A stretch of 64,000 nucleotides of DNA from Vibrio sp. 05-20-BW147 (GCF_013369385.1 NZ_SZTO01000014.1:1-64000), one strand, 5' to 3'; positions 54,140 through 62,921 are shown, counted from the first letter of the stretch. The notes: generated by a model not told the origin, from the letters alone. Numbers and translations are program-made.

Positions 54140-55020
54140 TGCGCAAGTCACTTTTACTTCCAATCTTAACATTGACGATCACTCAACCAGTCTACGGAGT
54201 AGACTGGTTTGATGCTAGTACTCCGCTAACTCAAGCCCATCAACATTTACTTGAAGATAATCTGCCTGGTATGTTCGAGTCTCTCGTCGAGGTTTGGCAG
54301 TCAGAGCCCAAAGACACGATTAGAGAACATCTCAACAGTCTCTTAATACAGTCCTTAAATCGAGACTGTGGTAAGTCGTTGACGAAAAGAACGTTACCAA
54401 ACTGGCTGACAGGCGTAAAAGTGATACGACAAACCATTCAAAGTCCAGGTAGGGATACCTATCGTTTGGTGATCGATATTCGTGCCACATTAGAGATAAA
54501 AAGCCTAGCAATGCGCAAGTGGGTCGATCGAAGTGTTTCTTCTGACAGTCATTTTACGCAAATAAATGGTGACGGCGTCACGAATGACCCCGGGGAAATG
54601 CAATATCAGAAGCGATACAACCTCACCGGCAAGCTTGATTCAGGACTTTACCAACTCGTTATACAGCCCGCGGATCAAGAGGTTTGGAGTGGTTGGGTCA
54701 TTTTAGGTGAACCAATTGCTCCACAATACGTGCGATGGTCTTCAAAAGAGAATTGGAGCGTGGAAAAAGTAGCGTTGAACAACCCATATTGCCCATTGCC
54801 TGAAATGAATGTTGGGCTCTATGATTACGTCAATGGCCAATACCAGCGAGTTTGGAACCAAACCTACGAATCTGATTATCCTAATAGTTTAGATCTCGAA
54901 GGCATACCAAACGAACGATATGTCCTTGCAGTAAGCATGAATACTAAGCGTTGGCAGGGGCAGATTTTGGTTGAACAATCTCAAACGATAAGCCGCACTT
55001 ACGATATTACACAAGAATAA
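54139..55020 (+). CDS. vxrC: VxrC, periplasmic DUF2861-family protein
   Basis: 293-residue exported protein. The signal peptide MRKSLLLPILTLTITQPVYG ends before VDWFDAST. The body matches DUF2861, including WLTGVKVIRQTIQSPGRDTY and the TGKLDSGLYQLVIQPADQE region (both split here). It starts on a base shared with the vxrB stop, which shows translational coupling. Its role in the stress system is not established; periplasmic location fits a modulator of VxrA sensing. Confidence 0.88.
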   Translation: MRKSLLLPILTLTITQPVYGVDWFDASTPLTQAHQHLLEDNLPGMFESLVEVWQSEPKDTIREHLNSLLIQSLNRDCGKSLTKRTLPNWLTGVKVIRQTIQSPGRDTYRLVIDIRATLEIKSLAMRKWVDRSVSSDSHFTQINGDGVTNDPGEMQYQKRYNLTGKLDSGLYQLVIQPADQEVWSGWVILGEPIAPQYVRWSSKENWSVEKVALNNPYCPLPEMNVGLYDYVNGQYQRVWNQTYESDYPNSLDLEGIPNERYVLAVSMNTKRWQGQILVEQSQTISRTYDITQE

Positions 55021-55082
55021 AACTTGAAAAATCTAAAATCCTGCCGATATTACAAGAAAAGGAATCTAAGGGTTGTCTTAGG

Positions 55083-56198
55083 ATGAAAATACAGAATCGT
55101 ATTGTTACCGTAGCCGTGTTGTGCTGTGGTACTGCAAATGCAGCAAATTACACCGTTGAAGCTCGAAGTGATGCGATGGGGGGAGTGGGTACCGTTGCGG
55201 GCAACTACCTGACAGCGCCATTCTTCAATCCAGCGCTATCCGCTGTCTATAGACGGAATGATGATGCTGGTATGCTTATTCCCAGTTTTGGCATAACCTA
55301 CAACGACCCTGATCAGCTCATTGATCAAATCGAAGCTTTGGGAGCGCTAACTGATCCCGTAGAGATCGCCAATGCACTAAACAATATCAATAACGATCAG
55401 TTGGATCTTGAGTTGGGCGGCGCTGTCGCATTTGGTATACCCAATCGATTTCTTTCAGCGACAATCTATGGAAAGCTTTATACCGAATCATTTGTCACAC
55501 CAAAGGTTGCGCCTGGACCAGATCCAGATAAAAGTTATGTTCAAGCTGTATCTGTTTCGGTTACTGAAGTCGGTATATCACTCGCTAAGTACCAGACCTT
55601 CCTATATCAGCACATGGCTTTTGGCGTCACACCCAAGTTACAAAGGGTCTACACGCACTCTTTTGCATCGTCATTTTCCAATTTCGACTTAACTGGGGTG
55701 CGCGAAAACGAGACTGGAGAAACTATCTTTAATATAGATGCTGGTGCGCTATGGTTCTATGGGCCATTTCGAGTTGGTTTTGCTGCTAAAAACTTGATTG
55801 GTCGTGACATTGAGACTAAGTCGTATCAGTTTGATGGAACCGTGCCGTCTACAGCGATCCCTTCTTATGATTATAGTATGAGGCCACTTTACACTGTTGG
55901 TGCAGGGATTGTTGCGGATTACTTTACGATCAGTGTTGATTACGATTTAAATGAAGAAAAAAAATTCTCTTCATTTGATGACAATAGTCAAATGTTAAGG
56001 GCAGGCTTTGAGATAGATGTTTTAAGACAGTTACAACTGCGCGGTGGCTATATGAAGAACTTAGCCCGAGATGTCGAAGACACCATTACAGCGGGTATTG
56101 GCTTATCTCCACTAAACTTATTTGAAATCGACATATCAGCACGCTACACCAATGAAAACGCAATGGGTGCTTCAATCAATTTTCTTGCTACCTACTAA
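55083..56198 (+). CDS. vxrD: VxrD, TraF_2-like outer-membrane protein
   Basis: 371-residue exported protein. Signal peptide [15 protein letters not shown] is followed by [20 protein letters not shown] and [10 protein letters not shown], the opening typical of the TraF_2 / FadL-like conjugal-transfer-annotated family. Strand-rich C-terminal part ends in aromatic residues (SINFLATY), as outer-membrane barrels do. Despite the name there is no plasmid context. It sits 62 bp after vxrC, fourth gene of the vxr operon. Confidence 0.87.
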   Translation: MKIQNRIVTVAVLCCGTANAANYTVEARSDAMGGVGTVAGNYLTAPFFNPALSAVYRRNDDAGMLIPSFGITYNDPDQLIDQIEALGALTDPVEIANALNNINNDQLDLELGGAVAFGIPNRFLSATIYGKLYTESFVTPKVAPGPDPDKSYVQAVSVSVTEVGISLAKYQTFLYQHMAFGVTPKLQRVYTHSFASSFSNFDLTGVRENETGETIFNIDAGALWFYGPFRVGFAAKNLIGRDIETKSYQFDGTVPSTAIPSYDYSMRPLYTVGAGIVADYFTISVDYDLNEEKKFSSFDDNSQMLRAGFEIDVLRQLQLRGGYMKNLARDVEDTITAGIGLSPLNLFEIDISARYTNENAMGASINFLATY

Positions 56199-56241
56199 GC
56201 ATCTCGTTATAGTCGGCTCCTTACAAAGGAGCCGATTTTTT

Positions 56242-56397
56242 ATGTTTGACGATCTTCCACCTCTATCACATCAAGAGCAGCAAAAAGCCGTTGAAGAAAT
56301 ACAAAACTTAATGGCGCAAGGGATGAGTACCGCCCAAGCAATTAAAATCGTTGCGGACAAGATTAGGGCAGAGCATAAGGCTCAGAACCAACAGTAA
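56242..56397 (+). CDS. vxrE: VxrE, YoaH/UPF0181-family small protein
   Basis: 51-residue protein starting [20 protein letters not shown]. The block [20 protein letters not shown] matches E. coli YoaH and the UPF0181 family. It has a good upstream AAAGGAG. It is the last gene of the vxr operon, and a strong terminator follows at 56429-56457. The function is unknown. Confidence 0.9.
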   Translation: MFDDLPPLSHQEQQKAVEEIQNLMAQGMSTAQAIKIVADKIRAEHKAQNQQ

Positions 56398-56428
56398 GCG
56401 TTAGCTTTACCCCAGCAAAACGTCCATT

Positions 56429-56457
56429 AAGCAGAGCAAATAAGCTCTGCTTTTTTG
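56429..56457 (+). terminator. vxr operon terminator
   Basis: AAGCAGAGC and GCTCTGCTT pair around AAATAA, followed by TTTTG. Confidence 0.9.
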
Positions 56458-56462
56458 TGCCT

Positions 56463-56511
56463 CAACAATCTTGGTAAAACTTTACCATATTAGTTTTACC
56501 AAGATTTGTTG
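56463..56511. repeat. Long inverted repeat downstream of vxrE
   Basis: ATCTTGGTAAAACT (56468-56481) and AGTTTTACCAAGAT (56492-56505) are a perfect 14-bp inverted repeat with a 10-base centre. The outer CAACA / TGTTG arms extend it after a one-base bulge. The left arm also forms its own palindrome, GGTAAA-AC-TTTACC. No T-run follows, so it is not a standard terminator. Its role is unknown. Confidence 0.6.
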
Positions 56512-56696
56512 GTGAGCTGAAATTCGATTGATAAATTATGCCTTATCTACATAATTCCAACAAATACAACTAGTTGTGTTGGTTTTTAATGCTGCATTGC
56601 AACGCTGTCACTTCTTGCTTGTAATTTAATTACACTTTGCTTTGTTGGCAAAAACTTCTTGTAGTGGAGTGTGCTGAAAAATTTACGTTGTGACAC

Positions 56697-56714
56697 TGTA
56701 AGTGCTCACTTATA
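56697..56714. promoter_or_regulatory. GacA/UvrY/VarA-like box
   Basis: TGTAAGTGCTCACTTATA matches the GacA-family site TGTAAG-N6-CTTACA at 11 of 12 defined bases and contains TAAGTG-CT-CACTTA. It lies about 110 bp upstream of the structured region at 56813-57060. A promoter-like pair, TTGTGA (56688) and TTATAC (56710) with a 16-base spacer, overlaps it. Confidence 0.45.
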
Positions 56715-56812
56715 CCGCAGGCTTTTAGAAACAAGTTGTGTGTATACTTACAAACCCAATTGGTGGTGTTGATAGCTAAGTTTTAATGAATTTGGTATGT
56801 CAGCTTTATGAG

Positions 56813-57060
56813 TAAGATTTGATCGCTTTTGATCGAGTGGGCGTGTTTGCAGGGAGCAACTTAGCAAATCAATCGTTGCTAAAAAGCGTAACGGCATACC
56901 GTTTAGGCAGGTGCTACCCAAGCGTTCAGTCGATCAGGTAAACGACGCAGTCAGGATGACGCGTAGTTGAAGCAACAGTCACTGAACTTGTCGTGGATCG
57001 CGATTAGAATCTAGCTGGGCAAGTAGAGATTAGTTGCTAGGAGCTAAAGATGCATTTTAA
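56813..57060 (+). ncRNA. Candidate structured RNA with CsrA-type hairpins
   Basis: No protein gene fits this stretch. It is more GC-rich than its flanks and packed with stems: TTGC-AGGGA-GCAA (56847-56859); TTAGCAA / TTGCTAA (56861-56882); AACGG-CATA-CCGTT (56890-56903); and GTTCAGT / ACTGAAC (56924-56930 and 56981-56987). The last pair encloses ACGC-a-GTC-AGGAT-GAC-GCGT (56945-56964) and GTTG-AAG-CAAC (56966-56976). AGGA or AGGGA in hairpin loops is the CsrA/RsmA target form, and a VarA-like box lies upstream. Only about four GGA motifs occur and no clear 3' terminator was found. Ends and strand are uncertain, and known Csr RNAs carry more motifs. Confidence 0.4.
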
Positions 57061-57231
57061 AGTGGCTAAAACAAGACACTACTAAGTTTCTTAATCGCAG
57101 TGCGCATTATGTACGTTATGTTAAATAAAGAGCAACGCTAAGCTCATGAAATTTCGATACTCGCCCCTTTGCTTTTATTTTCGGTGTTAAGTATGCAATT
57201 AAACATAAGTGCTATTTACCATAAAATACCT

Positions 57232-57271
57232 AATATAGAACCTTATAATCAAAGATTTAAGGTTCTATATT
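57232..57271. repeat. Long inverted repeat in the vxrE-yciH gap
   Basis: AATATAGAACCTTA (57232-57245) and TAAGGTTCTATATT (57258-57271) are perfectly complementary. The inner AATC-AAA-GATT continues the stem after a one-base bulge, giving about 18 bp in all. There is no T-run next to it. It differs in sequence from the repeat at 56463-56511, so the two are not terminal repeats of one element. Confidence 0.6.
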
Positions 57272-57316
57272 GTATTGATAAAATGATCGTCGTACTTGAC
57301 CACTCTAAACGAGATC

Positions 57317-57345
57317 AAAAAAGGAGCTTTAAAAGCTCCTTTGAC
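57317..57345 (-). terminator. yciH terminator
   Basis: AAAGGAGCTTT and AAAGCTCCTTT pair, followed on the minus strand by a T-run (AAAAAAGG on the plus strand). It lies just past the yciH stop. Confidence 0.88.
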
Positions 57346-57346
57346 G

Positions 57347-57658
57347 TTAACCACCGGCTAGTTTCACTCTCATGCCTTTCTTTTCAAGATAGGCTTTGAT
57401 TTTCTCTCGGACATCGCCTTGTATCTCGATGTTGCCATCTTTAACGCTACCACCACAACCACAGATCTTCTTTAACTCAGCTGCGAGAAGTTTTAGAGGG
57501 GCATCGTCTAGGTCTAGGCCTGTTACGACAGAAACTCCCTTACCTTTTCTACCTTTGGTTTCACGTTGTATCCGAACGATACCATCACCTTTCGGTCGCT
57601 CTGATTGTTGCTCTTCTGGCTTAATGCGACCAGATTCTGTTGAATATACCAATGTCAT
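57347..57658 (-). CDS. yciH: SUI1-family translation factor YciH
   Basis: 103-residue homologue of eIF1/SUI1. The C-terminal half shows the SUI1 core LAAELKKICGCGGSVKDGNI and REKIKAYLEKKGMRVKLAGG (split here). E. coli YciH is a stress-response inhibitor of translation initiation at non-canonical start sites. It begins 2 bp after the upstream DUF3319-like stop, so they share a transcript, and it is followed by a strong terminator. Family call is secure. Confidence 0.93.
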   Translation of the reverse strand: MTLVYSTESGRIKPEEQQSERPKGDGIVRIQRETKGRKGKGVSVVTGLDLDDAPLKLLAAELKKICGCGGSVKDGNIEIQGDVREKIKAYLEKKGMRVKLAGG

Positions 57659-57660
57659 TG

Positions 57661-58035
57661 TTATTTCTTCTGTTGCTCAGCTTTTTGCTTAGCGATTAGA
57701 TACGCTTCGATATGGCGCTGAATAGCCGCTTTTGAACCTTTAATGAGTTTGCCATTAAAGAAGCAATACCAAGCATTAGGCTCGCCAGTATCGTTCTTAA
57801 TGGCAAAACCATTAAAGTTTTCTGATTGTGGGTTTCCTATAGCTTCTTGCTTTCTATCTAAAGAAGAAAATTCTCTAGGATCGATGATAGATGCCGTGTC
57901 ACACCACCAGTCGATACTTTTTTTAACGGCACTTAGGCTGCCGTGAAGCACACGATTCTTAATCTTAACCTGCCAAATATTAGTGTCATTGGCAGCAGAT
58001 TGTAAGTTGAAACCACGGTAATGAGATATAGCCAT
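57661..58035 (-). CDS. Conserved protein of unknown function (DUF3319-like)
   Basis: 124-residue soluble protein starting MAISHYRGFNLQSAANDTNI. It contains two similar-looking segments: HGSLSAVKKSIDWWCDT, and IKGSKAAIQRHIEAYLI, both of the form gly-ser-x-ala-x3-i/h-i. This internal repeat suggests a duplicated small fold. From memory it matches the vibrio DUF3319 family; this is tentative. It is 2 bp upstream of yciH. No function is known. Confidence 0.78.
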   Translation of the reverse strand: MAISHYRGFNLQSAANDTNIWQVKIKNRVLHGSLSAVKKSIDWWCDTASIIDPREFSSLDRKQEAIGNPQSENFNGFAIKNDTGEPNAWYCFFNGKLIKGSKAAIQRHIEAYLIAKQKAEQQKK

Positions 58036-58229
58036 GTAACTGAATCATCTAGTAGTTAAGTCTTACTATAATCATAATAGTAATCAGACGCTTAGCAAGT
58101 ATAAAATTTCCTTAATAGCGTGCTTTGGTGCAACGAAATGGAAAAAAACCTTATTCTCCATGAAGATACTCTAAGGGTTTTGTACTGACCTTGTCTTATT
58201 TTGGTCAGTTTTCTGGGCGAAAAAGTACA

Positions 58230-58266
58230 AAAAGCAGCGCGGTATATCTGGTATACCTCGCTGTTT
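58230..58266 (-). terminator. ddl terminator
   Basis: On the minus strand AGCGAGGTATA and TATACCGCGCT pair with a mismatch around CCAGA-type loop sequence, followed by TTTTTG. Confidence 0.75.
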
Positions 58267-58280
58267 TTAGGTGCTTTAAT

Positions 58281-59279
58281 TTATTGGATAGCGCGTTTAA
58301 TACAATCGGCTAAGAACTCGTGAAACTTGTGCCCGTTGTGTTGTAGCATTTTCGGAAACATTGAAATTTTTGTCATACCGGGGAAAGTGTTTACCTCGTT
58401 TAGATAAATATCACCTTCTTTCGTTAAGAAGAAATCGATTCGAGACAAATGACGAAGGTTCATTTGGCGAAACACTTTTTCACTGTATTCTCTAATGGAG
58501 TTCTGTTGAGCTTGAGTGAGGTTTTTGGCTTCAACTTCGGTAATTGAGTGGCTGCCTGCACTGTATTTTTCATCATAAGAATAGAATGCCCCGTCTGGGG
58601 CAATGATTTCGCCTGGCTTTGAAATATGCAGCTCACCGTTCATTTCATAGGCAGACACTTCCAGCTCTCTAGGTCTTACTGCTTTCTCTACCAACACTTG
58701 GTGTGAATATCCAAATGCATCATCAATAGCTTTATCAAGCTGCGATTTACAAGTGACACTGTAACACCCTACTGATGACCCCTGCCTTGCTGCTTTTACA
58801 AAAACCTTTCCCCAATTATCAAACGCTTGGGAACATCGTTCATGTGCCTGTTGGTCGTTGTTCGTTAAGAATAGATAAGGAGTATTAGGGATACCTATCG
58901 CGTCATACCAAAGCTTTGATGTAATTTTGTTGAAGCTATTGCTACTCGCTTCTGGGCCACAGCCAAGATAAGGAATACCCGCAAGCTCAAACATCGACTG
59001 AATATCCCCTGTTTCACCGGGAAATCCGTGGATGCAAGGCACGATAAAGTCGACCTGTATTGAAAGATCAGATTCATCACTCTTAATGCACTTGGTGTGT
59101 ATGTCGAGATATACGGCTTGGTTGTTTGTATCAAACCAACCGCTTTGCTCAATGACAACTTTATGTACGGTAACATTTTCAATAAGTCTGAGTTGCTGTT
59201 CTAAGAACTCTGACGACAGCAGTGAAATTTCGTGTTCCGAGGAACCGCCACCGCAAAGAAGTAATACATTTTTCATCAT
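58281..59279 (-). CDS. ddl: D-alanine--D-alanine ligase
   Basis: 332-residue ATP-grasp enzyme that joins two D-alanines for peptidoglycan. Visible motifs are LLCGGGSSEHEISLLSSEFL (split here), VPCIHGFPGETGDIQSMFEL (split), VFVKAARQGSSVGCYSVTC and the metal-site DFFLTKEGDIYLNEVNTFPG (split). It is a Ddl of the DdlA-like group; the usual DdlB lies in the mur cluster. Its neighbours are yciH and the cell-wall-stress operon, matching synteny I recall from V. cholerae chromosome II. The terminator follows. Confidence 0.94.
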   Translation of the reverse strand: MMKNVLLLCGGGSSEHEISLLSSEFLEQQLRLIENVTVHKVVIEQSGWFDTNNQAVYLDIHTKCIKSDESDLSIQVDFIVPCIHGFPGETGDIQSMFELAGIPYLGCGPEASSNSFNKITSKLWYDAIGIPNTPYLFLTNNDQQAHERCSQAFDNWGKVFVKAARQGSSVGCYSVTCKSQLDKAIDDAFGYSHQVLVEKAVRPRELEVSAYEMNGELHISKPGEIIAPDGAFYSYDEKYSAGSHSITEVEAKNLTQAQQNSIREYSEKVFRQMNLRHLSRIDFFLTKEGDIYLNEVNTFPGMTKISMFPKMLQHNGHKFHEFLADCIKRAIQ

Positions 59280-59403
59280 TAGAATATATTTCCGTGATTA
59301 AGAGACACGACTTTCTCAATGATAACCATATCGTCTCTCTCGTACAGTCATTTGTGGGTAAAAAGTGTTTTTCACTCGTTGGATGCTTAATTGTTGCGCA
59401 AAA

Positions 59404-59430
59404 AACAGAAGGAGCACAAGGCTCCTTCAA
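59404..59430 (-). terminator. Terminator after the SPOR-like lipoprotein gene
   Basis: GAAGGAGC and GCTCCTTC pair around ACAAG; on the minus strand T-rich sequence follows. Confidence 0.8.
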
Positions 59431-59446
59431 ACATTGAATTTAGCGA

Positions 59447-60019
59447 TTAGTTTAGCTTGTTGAGAGTTGGGTACTCTGAATTCTTAATCGCATCGATGCT
59501 TTTAACAAATGGCTGTAGCTCTTTGAACTCTTGCGGTAACGCAGAGATGGCTTTTTTCGCTTCAGTGCTGGTAGCAAAATCGCCATACAAAACGGTGAAC
59601 CACTTAGTTCCGTTGACCACTTTGTAGTTTTCCCAAACTGGCTGTCCATCTTTAGGTAGCCTGGAAGCAAAGTAATCTACTTTGGCCTGTGTACCGACAG
59701 CAACAACTTGCACCGTGTAACCAAACCTCTGTAATTGTTCTTGTTGTTTCTTCGATGGCGGCACTATCTTAACCGATTTGGTATCAGATTGAGGGCTGAG
59801 CTTAACCACTTTCTTTTCTTCGACTTGTGGTTCCATTTTAACAACAGGTGTCGAAATCGTGGTCTCTTGAACGGTTTCTTCTTTGGCCATTAACGGTTCT
59901 GGAATCGGGTCTATCTTGAACTCTTCACGATGACTTTCCGTTGTGACATTTGCGACATAATTATCTGACGCACAAGCCGAGAGCAAAACAGAGAGAGTGA
60001 TAATTGCAACTTTCTTCAT
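59447..60019 (-). CDS. SPOR-domain-like lipoprotein
   Basis: 190-residue lipoprotein. Signal and lipobox SVLLSACAS place lipidation at about C16. A proline- and charge-rich linker (residues about 35-95) precedes a C-terminal SPOR-like domain: FGYTVQVVAVGTQAKVDYFA, then WFTVLYGDFATSTEAKKAIS. SPOR domains bind denuded septal glycan. It is a single-gene unit preceding a terminator. I do not assign a gene name. Confidence 0.85.
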   Translation of the reverse strand: MKKVAIITLSVLLSACASDNYVANVTTESHREEFKIDPIPEPLMAKEETVQETTISTPVVKMEPQVEEKKVVKLSPQSDTKSVKIVPPSKKQQEQLQRFGYTVQVVAVGTQAKVDYFASRLPKDGQPVWENYKVVNGTKWFTVLYGDFATSTEAKKAISALPQEFKELQPFVKSIDAIKNSEYPTLNKLN

Positions 60020-60242
60020 GGGATTTGACCATTTCTTAAAATTTATATCGAATCATGCCGATAGCTATGCCTAGAATCAAGCTTAGATATCAATAAAGTG
60101 CCTTGAACATGTGACTTAATACACAATCTATCGACAGCGCGCTCTTTTAACAAGCATAGCGCTAATTATAGACATTTCACCGATTAAGTTTTTGTTTATG
60201 ATGTAATCATTAGTTGGAGCTGTATGCGTCGGGAGAAGATTG

Positions 60243-62921
60243 GTGAATAAGTTACAGAAACTCTTTAAACCGGCTTCCATAGCCGTGGTTGGTGCGTCAC
60301 AGCGTCACTTGAGTGCGGGCAATATCGTCATGAGGAACTTACTTCAAGGTGGCTTTGAAGGTGCGATTATGCCCGTGACACCTAAGTATAAATCTGTCTC
60401 AGGTGTACTAGCCTATCCTTCCTTGGATAAGTTGCCTTTGGTCCCTGATATTGCAATTGTTTGTACAAGATCCGAACGCAACGTGGAAATATTCGAGCAA
60501 CTTGCGATTCTCGGCACAGAGTTCGTCATTGTACTTGCCTCTGATACTGACTATTTACACGGTGAAGCCGAAAATGTGGCAGATGCATGCGTTTCCATCG
60601 CACGTGCTAATGGCATGAGAATACTTGGGCCGAATAGTTTAGGGTTGATCCTTCCTTGGCATAAATTTAATGCCTCTTTTTCTCCTGTCAATGCCAAGCC
60701 TGGAAAGATAGCGTTTATATCTCAGTCAGCAGCAGTCTGTACGACAGTTCTTGACTGGGCAAATGACAAAGAAATTGGCTTTTCGGCGTTTGTCTCTGTT
60801 GGTAATGGTTTAGATATCGACTTCGATGAGCTGTTGGATTATCTCTGTACCGACAGCAAAACCGATGCCATTTTGCTCTATGTCGATTCGATTTCAGATG
60901 CACGACGATTTATGTCAGCTGCGCGTGCAGCGTCACGAAACCGCCGTATTCTTGTCTTAAAAGGTGGGCGTTCGATCTCTGGCCGTAAGGCGCTTAAAAA
61001 AGTGGGATTTGAGACACTCGATATTGTTTATGATTCGGCTATCAGACGTTCTGGAATGCTGCGTGTACACAATACTCATGAACTGTTTGCCGCTGTAGAA
61101 ACTTTAACCCACTCTGTACCCCTTAGAGGTGAACGGCTTGCCATTGTCACTAATGGTGCCGGCCCTGCCCTGATGGCAGTCGATACGCTATTCGATAGAG
61201 GTGGCCAGTTGGCAAACTTGTCTTTGGAAACCATCGATGCGTTATCGTCTCAGCTTCCTGAAAGTTGGTCACGTGACAACCCAATAGACATCGTTGGCGA
61301 CGCAGATAAAGAGCGCTATGTTAAAACCATCAACACGTTGCTTGATAGCGATTGTGCAGACGCGATATTGATTATGCATAGTCCCTCTGCTGTGTCTGAT
61401 TCCGTTGAAACAGCACAGGCGATCGTTGATGCGATCAAGGCGCACCCTCGCCACAAACGTTTTAATATTTTGACCAACTGGTCTGGCGAACAAACAGCGA
61501 AACCCGCTCGAATGATCCTCACCAAGGCAGGCATTCCGACCTACCGTACTCCAGAAAGCGCTGTGGTTGCCTTCATGCACCTTGTTGAGTACCGACGAAA
61601 CCAGAAGCAATTGATGGAAACTCCGACCACCGCCGAACCTCTTCATGTCTCTGATGTTAACACAGCGCGCGAATGGGTCGCTCAACAACTTAAGAACTCA
61701 CAGCAAGTTCATTTAGATACTCATCAACTAGGCAACTTGCTGAAGTTATTCAATTTTGATGTGCTTCCGACTTGGATTGCCAGTGACACTGTCGAAGCTG
61801 TTCATATTGCAGAGCAAATTGGTTACCCTGTAGCGGTCAAACTTCGTTCACCCGATATTGCTCACAAGTCTGATGTGCAAGGTGTGATGCTTAACTTGCG
61901 CAATAGCCAAGAAGTCTCTTCGGCTGCTAATGCGATTCTCGATCGCACCAAATTGGCCTATCCAAGCGCACATATCCACGGCCTGCTTGTTCAGGGAATG
62001 GCAAAACTTGCTGGTGGTGAGGAGATCCGAATCAAGGTCATCACTGATAAAGTGTTTGGCCCAGTGATTTTGTTAGGCCAAGGCGGGTCGGAATGGAGCG
62101 AAGCCCGCGACGCTTCTGCGGCATTACCCCCACTCAACATGACGTTGGCTCGCTATCTCATTGTTCGAGCCATTAAAGAAGGACACATTCGGCTACAAAA
62201 ATTACCCGAACCTATGGATGTGTTAGGACTGGCTAAGTTCTTGGTAAAAATATCTCAAATGGTCGTTGAACTGCCACAAATTAAAGAGCTGGATATCCAT
62301 CCAGTATTGGCAAATGGTGAGCACTTTACCATTTTAGACGCGGATCTCACGCTAGAGGATTACAAAGGAAATGGTCAAGAACGGTTAGCTATCCGCCCTT
62401 TCCCAGCTGAGTTTGTCGAAACAATGCAACTTAAGGATGGCGAACACATACTGCTTCGCCCAATCTTGCCAGAAGATGAGCCAGCTCACGCTGAGTTCAT
62501 TAACAACGTCTCCAAAGAGGATCTCTACAAACGCTTTTTTAGTGATGTGGGCGAGTTTAACCATGAGGCTTTAGCCAATCTGACACAGATTGACTACGAC
62601 AGAGAAATGGCCTTTGTTGCCGTCTCCTTCTCTACGGGCGAAGCCAAAATTATTGGGGTTGCTCGTGCGCTGATTAATCCTGAGAACACGGAAGCTGAAT
62701 TTGCGATCCTGATTCGTTCTGATCTCAAAGGCAAAGGGCTTGGGAAAGTATTAATGAACAAGATTATTGATTATTGCCGCAAAAAAGGAACTCAGCGGAT
62801 GACGGGAATGACCATGCCAACCAACCGTGGAATGCTCACGTTGGCTCAAAAACTTGGATTCTCATTGGACGTGCAGTTTGAAGATGGTGTCGCGGATATG
62901 GTTTTACTATTAAATCCATAA
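60243..62921 (+). CDS. patZ: Protein lysine acetyltransferase, Pat/PatZ (YfiQ) type
   Basis: 892-residue multi-domain protein. An N-terminal CoA-binding domain starts FKPASIAVVGASQRHLSAGN, followed by a succinyl-CoA-ligase-like segment (IVTNGAGPALMAVD), an ATP-grasp domain with GYPVAVKLRSPDIAHKSDVQ (split here), and a C-terminal GNAT acetyltransferase (about 730-892) with RSDLKGKGLGKVLMNKII. The E. coli homologue acetylates acetyl-CoA synthetase and other lysines. GTG at 60243 has GGGAG at the right distance; a TTG one codon earlier is possible. Alternative label ADP-forming acetate-CoA ligase is disfavoured by the GNAT tail. Confidence 0.92.
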   Translation: MNKLQKLFKPASIAVVGASQRHLSAGNIVMRNLLQGGFEGAIMPVTPKYKSVSGVLAYPSLDKLPLVPDIAIVCTRSERNVEIFEQLAILGTEFVIVLASDTDYLHGEAENVADACVSIARANGMRILGPNSLGLILPWHKFNASFSPVNAKPGKIAFISQSAAVCTTVLDWANDKEIGFSAFVSVGNGLDIDFDELLDYLCTDSKTDAILLYVDSISDARRFMSAARAASRNRRILVLKGGRSISGRKALKKVGFETLDIVYDSAIRRSGMLRVHNTHELFAAVETLTHSVPLRGERLAIVTNGAGPALMAVDTLFDRGGQLANLSLETIDALSSQLPESWSRDNPIDIVGDADKERYVKTINTLLDSDCADAILIMHSPSAVSDSVETAQAIVDAIKAHPRHKRFNILTNWSGEQTAKPARMILTKAGIPTYRTPESAVVAFMHLVEYRRNQKQLMETPTTAEPLHVSDVNTAREWVAQQLKNSQQVHLDTHQLGNLLKLFNFDVLPTWIASDTVEAVHIAEQIGYPVAVKLRSPDIAHKSDVQGVMLNLRNSQEVSSAANAILDRTKLAYPSAHIHGLLVQGMAKLAGGEEIRIKVITDKVFGPVILLGQGGSEWSEARDASAALPPLNMTLARYLIVRAIKEGHIRLQKLPEPMDVLGLAKFLVKISQMVVELPQIKELDIHPVLANGEHFTILDADLTLEDYKGNGQERLAIRPFPAEFVETMQLKDGEHILLRPILPEDEPAHAEFINNVSKEDLYKRFFSDVGEFNHEALANLTQIDYDREMAFVAVSFSTGEAKIIGVARALINPENTEAEFAILIRSDLKGKGLGKVLMNKIIDYCRKKGTQRMTGMTMPTNRGMLTLAQKLGFSLDVQFEDGVADMVLLLNP

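Noticed and set aside
55083..56198. Conjugation function for the TraF_2-like protein
   Set aside because: The TraF label reflects a family name only. No other transfer gene, origin of transfer or plasmid gene is present, and the gene is part of the chromosomal vxr operon.
56813..57060. Identification as a standard CsrB, riboswitch, tmRNA, RNase P RNA or 6S RNA
   Set aside because: Too few GGA repeats for CsrB. No conserved core of the c-di-GMP, TPP, cobalamin or lysine riboswitch, tmRNA tag frame or RNase P core was found. It is kept only as an unassigned candidate.
57169..57399. 76-residue open frame across the vxrE-yciH gap
   Set aside because: It runs through the inverted repeat at 57232-57271 and the yciH terminator, then antisense into yciH. 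No ribosome site is seen.
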